Positions 35,202 to 44,599 of a stretch of DNA of 64,000 nucleotides are shown piece after piece. The DNA lies in assembly GCA_963422675.2 (NCBI GenBank), contig CAXVYS010000024.1:992001-1056000 (forward strand). Reading direction: 5' to 3'. The notes beneath the pieces were generated by a model. The model was not told the origin of the DNA and searched no databases. It worked only from the letters and a program-made list of their open reading frames with translations. The stretch's first letter is position 1; every line of letters begins with the position of its first letter. A program made the translations under genes and the position numbers. The stretch is from UBA4416 sp963422675 (GTDB lineage Bacteria > Bacteroidota > Bacteroidia > B-17B0 > Aurantibacillaceae).

Positions 35202-36149
35202 TTACTCAATAGTAGCTTCAACGAAGTTTTTGATAGTGAGCATATCTCCCACTTTAGCACTTTTGAAAAGCAGAAAAATGTCTACCTGTTTGGTATATTT
35301 TGCAACAATTTTTTTAGCTTTTAAATGCGCTCCCAAAAAATTATTATCTGCGCTCACCTTAATCATCAAAGGATATTGCGATTTATGATTATCACTATTC
35401 ACAAGAACAAAATTTTTGAGTTGATTTTCAATTTGAAAAGTTGAGTTCTCACTCGTTTCAATTGTTAACCAAACAGCAACGACATTATCTGTTTTATTAG
35501 CCATTTGACAGTTTACGTAGTCAAATTCAACAACATCACAGTCGAAGGAAGAAGCAAACTTCGCTGTTTTTGGAGTATTACAAAAATCTTCCGAATCCCA
35601 TATTTTACAACTTTTTACTCTATCAACTTTTGATAATTTTTGAGATTTGATAGTATTGGCTGTTTTTTGAGGACTGATGACTGAATCGATACTTGATTTA
35701 GTTTCACCCGTTGGAATTTCTTCATTAACCATTACAGGAGTTTCGACTTTAGTAGTATTGATAGGTATTTTAGAAGAATCAATCTGTAAATTCAATTTTG
35801 AAATGGAGATCACGGCAATTTTTTTCTCTTCGATCTTTGTTTGGGTATTCGTATCAACTGGTTTTTTTGTAGGGTTGGTGGGCGAGTCAATAACTGTAAT
35901 ATGTAAAGAGGAAATTGTATTAACTGGCTTTGGTAACTTGTTTTCTGAAGGGGAATGATTAACCTGTTTATAAATAAATATTCCTGAGCTAACAAGAACA
36001 ATTCCCAGAACACCTTTAATAAGGAGTGATTTTAAAATTGCTTTTTTTGCAATAGAAGCATTTAGTTTAATTTTATTAAAATCCATGCCTTGCACAAGTT
36101 GCTCATTAGTGAGTTCCGGGCGATTTTCTAATATTTTGTAGTGTTTCAT
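35202..36149 (-). CDS. Single-pass membrane protein in anti-sigma position
   Basis: 315 residues: a cytoplasmic N-terminus of about 42 residues, one membrane helix at about 43-62 (LLIKGVLGIVLVSSGIFIY), a Ser/Thr/Pro/Lys-rich linker of about 110 residues, and a C-terminal domain with four cysteines near 185-213 and a beta-rich end. It starts 29 bp after an ECF sigma factor. Position and topology suit a membrane anti-sigma partner, but there is no recognised anti-sigma motif. Confidence 0.65.
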   Translation of the reverse strand: MKHYKILENRPELTNEQLVQGMDFNKIKLNASIAKKAILKSLLIKGVLGIVLVSSGIFIYKQVNHSPSENKLPKPVNTISSLHITVIDSPTNPTKKPVDTNTQTKIEEKKIAVISISKLNLQIDSSKIPINTTKVETPVMVNEEIPTGETKSSIDSVISPQKTANTIKSQKLSKVDRVKSCKIWDSEDFCNTPKTAKFASSFDCDVVEFDYVNCQMANKTDNVVAVWLTIETSENSTFQIENQLKNFVLVNSDNHKSQYPLMIKVSADNNFLGAHLKAKKIVAKYTKQVDIFLLFKSAKVGDMLTIKNFVEATIE

Positions 36150-36178
36150 TTCTAATAGTTTAGATGACGGAATTAATG

Positions 36179-36718
36179 TTATGAAGCTATTTTAGAATAC
36201 ACTTCTCTTAACTTATCTATGATTCTATAGGTTTTAACTTTCGCATTGTTGCCTGTAATCCCTAAAATTTCTCCAACCTCTAAAAATGACCGTTCTTCAA
36301 AATAGCGAAGTTCAATAAGTAAGTATTCTTCTTCTGAGAGGTAATTCAGGGCTTTCTTCAAATTGGACATTATTTCTTTTCTGTCGGTTTCTGTTTCTGT
36401 TGCAATATTTTGAATTCCCCTTTCATCAATACTAATTGCCCGCATTTTTTTAGATTCCCTATAAAACTGATTAATTTCATTGATGGCAATCCTGTAAAGC
36501 CAGCTGGAAAATGGAAAGCCAAGGTCTTTGTATTTACTGATATTGGTTAACGCCTTTGTGAATACAATGGCTACGATCTCCCGGCAATCATCAAAAGACT
36601 CTACCCGTTTATAAACAAATTTTAAGATGAGCTCATAGTATTTTACATACAGAGGTTCAAAACACTGGGGGTCTGTTTTCGATTTCTCTATTTGCTCTTT
36701 CTCGTTAACTATAAGCAT
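36179..36718 (-). CDS. ECF-type sigma-70 factor
   Basis: 179 residues from the ATG at 36718; an in-frame TTG 33 bases upstream gives a less typical N-terminus. Region 2 is readable (FEPLYVKYYELILKFVYKR, SSWLYRIAINEINQFYRES) and region 4 has the helix-turn-helix YLLIELRYFEERSFLEVGEI. It recruits RNA polymerase to a regulon, probably held by the membrane protein encoded 29 bp downstream. Confidence 0.9.
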   Translation of the reverse strand: MLIVNEKEQIEKSKTDPQCFEPLYVKYYELILKFVYKRVESFDDCREIVAIVFTKALTNISKYKDLGFPFSSWLYRIAINEINQFYRESKKMRAISIDERGIQNIATETETDRKEIMSNLKKALNYLSEEEYLLIELRYFEERSFLEVGEILGITGNNAKVKTYRIIDKLREVYSKIAS

Positions 36719-36955
36719 AAGGCTTAATTGGGTTGGTTTCTGACTATGCAACGGAGCATATATCTTAAAGATACAAAAAACCTAAAATTTATTTTAAATA
36801 GTGGTTTTACGGGTTTAATCACTATAAGAAGCGTTACTATATATAATCAGATGAAAGTTTTAGTCCTGATTTAGTTTCATCAGACAACCCTTTTTTGAAA
36901 ATAGATGGAAAAATCTTACTTTCATTTTTGAATTAATGATTTAACAGAAGGCGCT

Positions 36956-37663
36956 ATGAATGTAGAAAGTGTGATGGCTGAATTACAGGCCAAAGGAAAT
37001 GAGGGGATTAAAAAAATATTGCTGAAACATGGGATCAAAGAACCATTTTTTGGTGTGAAAGTGGAAGATCTAAAAGTTATTCAGAAAAAAATAAAAAAGG
37101 ATTATCAGTTAGCAAAAGATCTTTATGATACCGGTAATGCAGATGCAATGTACCTTGCAGGGCTTATTGCGGATGAAGATAAAATGACTAAAAAAGATTT
37201 ATCGGCCTGGGTAAAACAAGCCGTTTCAACTAATATTAGTGAATATACTGTACCCTGGATCACTGCTGAAAGTCATTTTGGGTATGAGTTGGGCATGGAA
37301 TGGATTGACTCAAAGATAACATTTATTGCTTCCGCAGGTTGGTCAACATTAGCAAGCCTGGTAGCCATTAAACCTGACAATGAACTGGATATTCCATCTT
37401 TAAAGGCATTATTGACCAGAGTTGAAAAGGAGATTCATCAGGTGGATGATAGAATACGTTCCAGGATGAATGTCTTTATTATTGCAGTTGGTTCATATAT
37501 ATTACCATTGACAGATGATGCCATTAATACTTCTAAGAAAATAGGGGCAGTAAAAGTTAATAAGGATGGCACAGCCTGTAAGGTTCCTGACGCAGTTGTG
37601 TACATTAAAAAAGTAAAAGATAAAGGAACATTGGGTAAAAAGAAAAAAATGGCAAGGTGTTAA
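36956..37663 (+). CDS. DNA alkylation repair protein (AlkD-like HEAT repeat)
   Basis: 235 residues, all helical. It begins with a helix pair of the AlkD family (ILLKHGIKEPFFGVKVEDL) and keeps the WITAESHFGYELG and IASAGWSTLASL helices. AlkD-type proteins remove bulky or N-alkylated bases without base flipping. The C-terminal Lys-rich tail is typical of this branch. It is convergent with the next gene (4 bp between stops). Confidence 0.87.
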   Translation: MNVESVMAELQAKGNEGIKKILLKHGIKEPFFGVKVEDLKVIQKKIKKDYQLAKDLYDTGNADAMYLAGLIADEDKMTKKDLSAWVKQAVSTNISEYTVPWITAESHFGYELGMEWIDSKITFIASAGWSTLASLVAIKPDNELDIPSLKALLTRVEKEIHQVDDRIRSRMNVFIIAVGSYILPLTDDAINTSKKIGAVKVNKDGTACKVPDAVVYIKKVKDKGTLGKKKKMARC

Positions 37664-37667
37664 TGCA

Positions 37668-38111
37668 TTAACTATTAAATTGGCGTAGATGGTGATCAAT
37701 ATGTTTATATGCAAGGTATCCAATCTGTTCTTTTGTTATTTTTCCAAAAAAAACGTGTATAAAATCCGGGTTTGAAAAATGAGCATATTCTTCAATTAAA
37801 GAAATCCATTTTAATCTTTCAGATGAAACATTGCCGTTTTCAGTTACTTTAAGCTCAGGAATGGTTGGCGTATTATGCTTTAAAGGACTTGCATCTTTCA
37901 AAACATTTTTCAAAACCATTTTACCAAACACGCGGCCTATAAAGGATCGCTTATATTTCTTCTTCCCCTGTGCCATTTCTTCCCACATTGCACAATGTTT
38001 CATCATCTGGGAAATAGTCATCTTGCCCCATTGGGCCTTACTATTTTCGTTAAGTGTATTGATTCTATTAATTAATACATCTCTGGTAGTTTTGTCAAAT
38101 ATGGTTTTCAT
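37668..38111 (-). CDS. DUF1569 (DinB-like) protein
   Basis: 147 residues with the DUF1569 pattern: WGKMTISQMMKHCAMWEEMA near residue 30 and YKHIDHHLRQF at the end. These histidines resemble the metal ligands of DinB-fold proteins. The family acts in small-molecule or thiol-related stress, but no reaction is assigned. Confidence 0.8.
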   Translation of the reverse strand: MKTIFDKTTRDVLINRINTLNENSKAQWGKMTISQMMKHCAMWEEMAQGKKKYKRSFIGRVFGKMVLKNVLKDASPLKHNTPTIPELKVTENGNVSSERLKWISLIEEYAHFSNPDFIHVFFGKITKEQIGYLAYKHIDHHLRQFNS

Positions 38112-38205
38112 ATGGCTAAATAAATTTTAAATAATATCAGGCTGTCACTTTGGGAGTACTAACAGCTTTTCGCATTTGGTGGTGTATCGAGAAACGCTCC
38201 AGACA

Positions 38206-38231
38206 ACTTTCAATAGCTATCGGGATTCCGC
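38206..38231. repeat. REP-like half palindrome
   Basis: AATAGCTATCGGGATTCCG resembles one half of the CCGATAGCTATCGG palindromes found elsewhere in the window; it lies downstream of the VOC gene. Confidence 0.4.
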
Positions 38232-38252
38232 AGGAGGTACTAAAGGTATGTA

Positions 38253-38663
38253 TTATGTAAGCTGTGCAAGTGAAAACCAGTTGCCTGAATCGTCCTTAAA
38301 AATGGCTTCTGTGCCGTAAAACTCTTTCGTGGGGGCTTTGGTAAATTCAACACCTTTTGCTTTTAATTCTTCGTAAGTTGCATAAATATCAGCGCATGTA
38401 AATACTGCTACTCCTAAAGTTCCCTTTTGCACAAGTTCTTTCAATGCTTTGCTGGTTTCTTTAGAATACATGCTGCTTGTTACCGGAGATAATATGATTT
38501 CAAAGCCCGGTTGTTCCGGTGGAGAAACAGTGAGCCAACGGCCCTCCTTACCTACCATTGGCATATCCATTACAACTTTAAAACCGAGTTTATTAACGTA
38601 GAAATCATAAGCACTGTCCTGGTCAAGAACAAGGATGCTGGAATGTGTCATTTTAGTAATCAT
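38253..38663 (-). CDS. VOC-family (glyoxalase/bleomycin-resistance fold) protein
   Basis: 136 residues with paired beta-alpha-beta-beta-beta modules: SSILVLDQDSAYDFYVNKLGF at the start (in part) and DSGNWFSLAQ at the end. VOC proteins bind metal and act on small electrophiles or bind drugs; the substrate is unknown. An AraC-type regulator lies 68 bp upstream on the same strand and probably controls it. Confidence 0.85.
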   Translation of the reverse strand: MITKMTHSSILVLDQDSAYDFYVNKLGFKVVMDMPMVGKEGRWLTVSPPEQPGFEIILSPVTSSMYSKETSKALKELVQKGTLGVAVFTCADIYATYEELKAKGVEFTKAPTKEFYGTEAIFKDDSGNWFSLAQLT

Positions 38664-38731
38664 CTGTTTAGTATATTAAATGGTTAATACAAAGAACAGG
38701 TTTAAATTAAACTAATCGTTGTCTAAAATTG

Positions 38732-39160
38732 CTATTTTTTTAGCCAACCATTTTTTTCGGCAAAACAACCCGGAATAAAAGATAGGGGAGAATGGTTTTT
38801 TTGCTCGTTTATTTTTTGTTGCTGAACCATGTACATGGAAGGAGTAATGCCTACCGTATGTTTAAAAAGTTTACTGAATGAACTTAAACTTTCAAAACCA
38901 ACAGAAAAACAGGTTTCCGAAACAGGAGTATTAGCCTGTAATAACAGCATCGCTTTTTCAATTCTTACAACTGTTAAATATTGGTGAGGTGTTTTGCCGT
39001 ATATTTTTTTAAACAGCCGGATGAAATGGAATTTTGAAAAATAAGCTTCGTCAGCAATTTTGTTAAGGTCAATATTGCTGGTATAGTTACTATCGATGAA
39101 AAGTTTTGCCTGAACAATTCGCCGGTATAAATAAATCTTTGGATATTCTTCAAGTGTCAT
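38732..39160 (-). CDS. AraC-family regulator, DNA-binding domain only
   Basis: 142 residues made of the two AraC helix-turn-helix motifs (LNKIADEAYFSKFHFIRLF, then VSETCFSVGFESLSSFSKLF), with no ligand-binding N-terminal domain. Short AraC proteins like this often pair with a VOC gene, as here. A 13-bp palindrome, GTTTAAATTAAAC (38700-38712), lies between the two and may be an operator. Confidence 0.87.
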   Translation of the reverse strand: MTLEEYPKIYLYRRIVQAKLFIDSNYTSNIDLNKIADEAYFSKFHFIRLFKKIYGKTPHQYLTVVRIEKAMLLLQANTPVSETCFSVGFESLSSFSKLFKHTVGITPSMYMVQQQKINEQKNHSPLSFIPGCFAEKNGWLKK

Positions 39161-39355
39161 TATTTCCTTTTCTGTTGATGCGTATTGGGTCTCATTTTAC
39201 AATGATCACCTTCTTATTCATAGGGACGAACTATTGGTTTTAAATAGTGATTTTTATCGTAAATGTAGAATAACTCCTCGAAATTCAAAAGACCCTAACG
39301 TATTATTTAGTTGCCTTCTATTCTGTAGCCCCTTTTTGGAGAATAGATTCAAACA

Positions 39356-39961
39356 TCACTTTACCCTTATTTCAATTCGTTCGTTGGGGATAGTTTGGCT
39401 GGGACCATTAATAATTACGAGTGGTTTAGTTACATGAATGATAGATACTGAAATGGATAATTCCTTAAGGTATGTTATTAAAATTTTCATTCTATCAGAA
39501 TAGCTGGAATCATCCGTCGGGGAAGAATATTCCCGAAGAGTTATTTCAACCGGTGCTTTTTCTTTATGGTTTTTAAAATAACGGCTGAGAAAAATTTTGT
39601 CATCTGAATGAATAGAATCTTCTTTTAGAAAATAATGAATACTAATTAGGGTGTCTGATGAGGTATTATTAAAAGTAAAAACCGAATCTGGTTTGTTAAC
39701 TGTTAAACGTTCGGGATCATGGTTATCATCTTGAGCGCTGGAGCTATTCTTTTTTTGAGGGCTTCTGTTTTTTGAATTCTGTTTCTTTTGCCGTGAACTC
39801 ATAGTAGCAATGAACCTTTTGTTGGCGGCTTTGATGTCTCGAAGATGCCATTGCTCACGAATGCAGGAACCTTTAAAGCAGATAAACGGGAATGTTTTAT
39901 GAATAGCACAGGATTCAAAACACATAACCAATATTAAAAGAATAACTGCTTTTTTAATCAT
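39356..39961 (-). CDS. Lipoprotein with OmpA-like C-terminus
   Basis: 201 residues with a lipoprotein signal (ILVMCFESC). A basic, low-complexity middle (about 50-90) leads to a C-terminal part whose pattern (LREYSSPTDDSSYSDRMK and the end NERIEIRVK) resembles the peptidoglycan-binding OmpA fold. It probably is the last gene of the sigma/FGE-like/barrel operon, 34 bp after the barrel gene. The OmpA reading is tentative. Confidence 0.6.
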   Translation of the reverse strand: MIKKAVILLILVMCFESCAIHKTFPFICFKGSCIREQWHLRDIKAANKRFIATMSSRQKKQNSKNRSPQKKNSSSAQDDNHDPERLTVNKPDSVFTFNNTSSDTLISIHYFLKEDSIHSDDKIFLSRYFKNHKEKAPVEITLREYSSPTDDSSYSDRMKILITYLKELSISVSIIHVTKPLVIINGPSQTIPNERIEIRVK

Positions 39962-39995
39962 TTTTTCATTTGATTTCTCTTATGATTTAGATGTA

Positions 39996-42443
39996 TCAGT
40001 GATTAAGCCTTCCTTTTTCTTCTTCATTACTTTCGATGTTACGTTCACTTATTTTTAATTTTCCAAAGTTGTAATTTATACTTATCACCAATCGCCGGCT
40101 ATCCTGGGTAACCTTATAATTCCAGTTTTGATTATCGAAATTTACGCCGGTACGAAAAAACGCTGAATAGAATACGTCATTTACTCCTATACTACAATCC
40201 AGTGTTTCTTTTAAAAATGTTTTTTTGATAGCAAATGAAAACATCCAACGAGGTTTAACCTGAACTAAACCATTATTTTTTGCACTATTGTAAAAAGCAC
40301 TGATTTCTATTTTAGTATTTTTTGGTGCGGTAAATGTGTTGGTTAAAGAAGGTGTATAATAAAAAGAAGCCGTTTTAAAAGGAACCCCATTAATGTCTCC
40401 GGCATATTCAATATAGGAAAGAAGTCCATTAGCGGATATGTCCCACCAGGGTTTTAAACTGTGCTGAATAAAAAAAGAATATGCATAGTAGTTGTTGAAC
40501 TTCATGTTTTTTATGGTTTCTGTGGTGACTTTGGTGCTGTCATTTTGTTTTGTATAGCCCAGCATTACATTATCAATTCGTGTATAAGTAAACGTATTTG
40601 TTAGGAGCTGTTTATAGCTGTGAGTAAATTCAATCGTATTACTATAATGAGGTAAAAGGAAAGGATTTCCTTCGTAATAAGAATATTGATCTCTATAAAA
40701 CCGGAAAGGGCTTAGGTCATTATATTGAGGCCTGTCAATACGCCTGTTTAAATTTAACTGTATCGTTTGATTTTTTGATACTGCATATTCAATTGAAATA
40801 TTCGGGAATAAATTATAATAGCTACGTTTCAATTCAAAAGCTTTCTCTGTATTTCTTCCGATTAAATTAGTGTTTTCTGCCCTTACTCCCAGTTGTATAT
40901 TCACTTTCTTAAACGACCGGATATAATTAAAATAAACCGCATAGGTTTGTTCAGCATAGGTGTAATTATTTGTTAAACCTGTATCCCTGTAGTAAGTTCC
41001 TGTAGTATTATTTTTTCTTTCAAATACATAATTATTTGATGTATTAATAAACCCTGTTTTTGCTCCCATTTCAAAAGACGATTCAGGATTAATGATTTTT
41101 GTGAAATCGAGTTTAGAGGAAAAAATGCCTGAAGCACTGATATTTTGGCTTCGGTAAATAGTGGGAGGCAATGCTTCAAGATTAGTAGCATTTAAAAAAA
41201 GATTTTGGATGGTACTCGAATAATTTTCAGATAGTCTGGTATAATCAGAGGTGAAATTTAAAATAGTTCCTGCAGTGTCAAAATGATGCTCTGCATTCAC
41301 ATTATAGTTGTTAAAGGTCCATTTATCTGGGGTATACACTAAGGCATTCAAATGGTTAAATCCTAAATAATTAGTTTGTGAAATGGTGTTTGTTCCATTA
41401 CTATTAGAAATGTAAGACCCCGGACCTCCATCTATCTTAAAACCAAGAATGTTTTTTTTATTGACAAACCAATCTGCACCCACTTTATAGTCAAAGCTGT
41501 TATCTAAATCCTTGATTGTGTTGAGCGAATTAAATTCCGTTACCGAGGAATCTGTACTGAATTTTTTATTGAATCGTTCTTTGGATTGATAGTAACCATA
41601 GTTATAATCCAGGTTTGAGAACAAGGCTATTTTATCCGATTTATAATTGAGCGCAATTCCTGACATTGATCTGGCATAAAATCCCTGTGAACTTGAGGTG
41701 TAAAGGCTTCCACTTAATCCCATCAGTTTTGTTTTTTTGGTTTTAATATGTATCATTCCTGAAGTACCTGAAGCATCGTATTTGGTCGGAGGATTTTTCA
41801 GGAGTTCAATTTTCTCTACCAACTCTGCATTCATACTTTTTAGCATATTCAATAATTGAATATTTGTGAGTTGTTGAACACGACCATCTAACAGAATAAT
41901 AACACCGGCCTTCCCGTTTAATTGAACGACATTATTATCTATACTCACTCCCGGTAATTTCGATAACAGGTCATACACTGTATTCCCCTTTGCCAAAGGG
42001 CTATTTTCTACATTTACGATGATGTTGCCATTTTTGTATTCAATAGTTCTTTTAATAGCAGATACAGAAATTTCATTAAGATTGATTCCCTGAGAATTTA
42101 ACGTGATGTAAGACAGATCAACCAAAGATGCCGTGTCAATCTGTATGGAATTGCTGTATTTGGCATTAAATCCGGCAGCCGTAATTTTAAGTAAGTAATA
42201 TCCCTTGCTTAATGGTTGAATACTAAAATTACCGTATTCATCTGTGATGGTTCCCTTAATGATAGAACTATCCGCTTTATTTAAGAGAGCGATTGTTGCA
42301 AATGGAATAGGGGATTGTATGGAATCAATTATTTTTCCCCGGATAGTTTGACTAAAAGTAACGTTACTTAACAGAAGCAGAGAGATTAAAGAATGGAAGA
42401 CGTTTTTCAATAGACCTCTTTGAGAAACAAAACCTGCTTTCAT
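39996..42443 (-). CDS. Outer-membrane beta-barrel protein, TonB-receptor-like
   Basis: 815 residues from the ATG at 42443, which starts a signal peptide. A carboxypeptidase-regulatory-like domain (about 30-115; IRGKIIDSIQSPIPFATIAL in part), a plug-like domain (about 120-225; VYDLLSKLPGVSIDNN) and a long barrel follow, ending with alternating strands. It fits the Bacteroidota outer-membrane beta-barrel family related to SusC/TonB receptors. It is downstream of a sigma factor and an FGE-like membrane protein, so it may be their regulated output or surface sensor. Confidence 0.87.
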   Translation of the reverse strand: MKAGFVSQRGLLKNVFHSLISLLLLSNVTFSQTIRGKIIDSIQSPIPFATIALLNKADSSIIKGTITDEYGNFSIQPLSKGYYLLKITAAGFNAKYSNSIQIDTASLVDLSYITLNSQGINLNEISVSAIKRTIEYKNGNIIVNVENSPLAKGNTVYDLLSKLPGVSIDNNVVQLNGKAGVIILLDGRVQQLTNIQLLNMLKSMNAELVEKIELLKNPPTKYDASGTSGMIHIKTKKTKLMGLSGSLYTSSSQGFYARSMSGIALNYKSDKIALFSNLDYNYGYYQSKERFNKKFSTDSSVTEFNSLNTIKDLDNSFDYKVGADWFVNKKNILGFKIDGGPGSYISNSNGTNTISQTNYLGFNHLNALVYTPDKWTFNNYNVNAEHHFDTAGTILNFTSDYTRLSENYSSTIQNLFLNATNLEALPPTIYRSQNISASGIFSSKLDFTKIINPESSFEMGAKTGFINTSNNYVFERKNNTTGTYYRDTGLTNNYTYAEQTYAVYFNYIRSFKKVNIQLGVRAENTNLIGRNTEKAFELKRSYYNLFPNISIEYAVSKNQTIQLNLNRRIDRPQYNDLSPFRFYRDQYSYYEGNPFLLPHYSNTIEFTHSYKQLLTNTFTYTRIDNVMLGYTKQNDSTKVTTETIKNMKFNNYYAYSFFIQHSLKPWWDISANGLLSYIEYAGDINGVPFKTASFYYTPSLTNTFTAPKNTKIEISAFYNSAKNNGLVQVKPRWMFSFAIKKTFLKETLDCSIGVNDVFYSAFFRTGVNFDNQNWNYKVTQDSRRLVISINYNFGKLKISERNIESNEEEKGRLNH

Positions 42444-42567
42444 GATCCGCTGTATATTTGCAAACAGAACAGAATGGGGCAACCCGATTTCAGGCTTAGC
42501 TGGTATGGCACTGCTTAGTGGCTCACAGCGAAGGATTATTTTCCGAATAGATCTGATTTTGGCAGGA

Positions 42568-44025
42568 TTATTTTTTTATAATAACAATGGGTCTGAATCC
42601 AATAAATGGCGAGCTGGTTTTTCCTTTAAATTCACTTTCACTATTTAATTTGAGGTGCTCAAAATCACTTCCCCAACTTCCTCCAAGAGCTTTAACCGTT
42701 TTAGCATCTTCAGAAATTACCCATTCAGCAACATTTCCACTCATACAATATAACCCATAATCATTAGGGTTATAGGCGTTTACCAATACGGTAGCCATTG
42801 TATCGGTATTGGTTGCAAGTCCGCCGGATGTATAAGCATTTAAATTTATTTTGTAGCCATAATTTATCGGCTGTTTAAATTTGTCTGTTAATTTTTGCAC
42901 ACAAAAGTTAGCCAGGAACAGGTTTATTGAATTTTGAATGGAGTCTCTTCCCCAGGGATAAACCGCCTGTTTAAACCCACCCATCGCACTATAAATCCAT
43001 TCACTTTCTTTTGGCAATCTAATGGTTACGTTTTGTTTGGATTCAGTTTTTACATTACTATTGGTGTTAATTAATTCATTAAACCATTCGCAGTATAACT
43101 TAGCTCCTTCAACAGAAATAGTTACAACAGGATATTCATTAAATTTTTTGTTAGAAAAGTATTCATCCTTGAAACTATCGAATACATCACTGCCATTACT
43201 ATTTATCCATAATGCCTGATTCGGCTTTGCTTTTAAAAACGCTCCTTTTTTGTTTTGAATTAACAGATCGAACAGGAAGGTGCGGTATTCTAAATTACTT
43301 ATTTCATAGTTTTGCATATAGAACGTTTCTAAAATTTTCGATTCGGCTTTATCATTAGCTATTCCTTTAGGGATGAGAGAATACCTGGATTTAGTTAATT
43401 TAAGTAATTGTTCAAGCATTTTTTTTCTCTGTTTATTATTTGCTTTAATTTCTTTTTCTGTCAGTTTAGGGAATATATAAGTGCTGTCATCCATTTTTTG
43501 AACGTCGATAGAAATAGTGTTGAATACTAACGGCTCAGTATATTTGGGTAGATATGGTTCTTCCGCTTTCGTGACGTTGGTACAATCTTTAATAATTACC
43601 ATATCCCTTTCTTTTCTGTTTAAGATAGTTTTAACAGGATGTTTATCCGGAATGGAAATGGCTCTCGCTAAAGGGCCCTGATTAACGGGATCGGGAAGTT
43701 TAGGGTTTGAATTAAGGTTAGCCGGAGCAGGGGTTGTGCCTGTAACTTTATCATTCACGGTATAGAAGCTGAAAATCCCTATAATGGAAATAATAGCAAC
43801 AATTGAAAAAATAATGAAAGAGTTTAGATTAATTTTTTGAAATATTTTTTTTAAAGTGTTTGTTTTGTTTGAATGAATAACATTATCCGAATTCAAAATA
43901 CTATTTGAAATGCCATCCAGGATTCCTGCATTTTTCGGGTCATCGAAATCCAGATTCAACAGTGTCTGCTCCAGTAGGGAGTTAAAGTCAGACTCATTAA
44001 ACGTATGTCTTGTTCCTTCAGGCAT
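42568..44025 (-). CDS. Membrane-anchored FGE/SUMF1-like protein in anti-sigma position
   Basis: 485 residues: a cytoplasmic N-terminus of about 70 residues, one membrane helix (about 72-92), a linker, and a periplasmic FGE-sulfatase-like domain (about 245-485) with YEISNLEYRTFLFD, RLPKESEWIYSAMGG, MSGNVAEWV and ending FIGFRPIVI. The two cysteines that catalyse formylglycine formation are missing near the end (LGGSWGSDFEHLKLN), so it is probably a binding module, as in GldJ/GldK-type proteins. It overlaps the sigma factor by 8 nt, so it may act as its membrane regulator. Confidence 0.82.
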   Translation of the reverse strand: MPEGTRHTFNESDFNSLLEQTLLNLDFDDPKNAGILDGISNSILNSDNVIHSNKTNTLKKIFQKINLNSFIIFSIVAIISIIGIFSFYTVNDKVTGTTPAPANLNSNPKLPDPVNQGPLARAISIPDKHPVKTILNRKERDMVIIKDCTNVTKAEEPYLPKYTEPLVFNTISIDVQKMDDSTYIFPKLTEKEIKANNKQRKKMLEQLLKLTKSRYSLIPKGIANDKAESKILETFYMQNYEISNLEYRTFLFDLLIQNKKGAFLKAKPNQALWINSNGSDVFDSFKDEYFSNKKFNEYPVVTISVEGAKLYCEWFNELINTNSNVKTESKQNVTIRLPKESEWIYSAMGGFKQAVYPWGRDSIQNSINLFLANFCVQKLTDKFKQPINYGYKINLNAYTSGGLATNTDTMATVLVNAYNPNDYGLYCMSGNVAEWVISEDAKTVKALGGSWGSDFEHLKLNSESEFKGKTSSPFIGFRPIVIIKK

Positions 44026-44599
44026 TTTCCTTTTTATTAAGCTTAATTAAACCTTCATTTATCTTTTCCATGAGTTGTTTTTTCAAACGGGCGTAATACG
44101 TTTTTAAATGTTCTTCCGGTTTATCAACGTACTTTGCAATTTCGCTATAAGGCGTATCCTGGCTTCGCATGAGTACCAATATTCTTTGCCAGTCTTCGAG
44201 GTTATCCAGTTCACTTAAAAGCATGTTCATGGCCATACTTGAATGAGCTGTACTATTATTGTCAGAAGAATAATTATTGATGATCGTGTCATTTAAAGAA
44301 ACAAGAATTGTATCCTTATGTTTTGACTTAATGCTTCTTAAATAATCACGAATATGATTAATGAAAATTTTAAAAAGAAAAGAGAGGAACTTTTGTTCAT
44401 TTTCAAATGCATAATTATCTGCAACATCAGCTGTTTTATAAATGGTTTTATAGATTAAGTCCCAGGCAACATCCTCTTCCATGTGCCATTTGTGTATAGC
44501 ATACGATAATAATTTTTTAGAATAGAGTTCAAACAACAGTTCAATCCCTTTATCTCTATTGGATTTTAGAATTTTATATGTTTCTGTCGGCGAGTTCAA
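44018..44599 (-). CDS. ECF-type sigma-70 factor (second)
   Basis: 193 residues. Region 2 helices (ELLFELYSKKLLSYAIHKW, FLFKIFINHIRDYLRSI) and a region 4 helix-turn-helix (LEDWQRILVLMRSQDTPYSEIA, in part) are readable. No ATG is near the N-terminus; TTG at 44599 is the likely start, with CTG six bases upstream possible and an in-frame TAA just beyond. Its 3' end overlaps the FGE-like gene, a strong sign of functional pairing. Confidence 0.82.
   Translation of the reverse strand: MNSPTETYKILKSNRDKGIELLFELYSKKLLSYAIHKWHMEEDVAWDLIYKTIYKTADVADNYAFENEQKFLSFLFKIFINHIRDYLRSIKSKHKDTILVSLNDTIINNYSSDNNSTAHSSMAMNMLLSELDNLEDWQRILVLMRSQDTPYSEIAKYVDKPEEHLKTYYARLKKQLMEKINEGLIKLNKKENA

Noticed and set aside
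42568..44025. Active formylglycine-generating enzyme
   Set aside because: The C-terminal segment lacks the two catalytic cysteines and no sulfatase gene is nearby.
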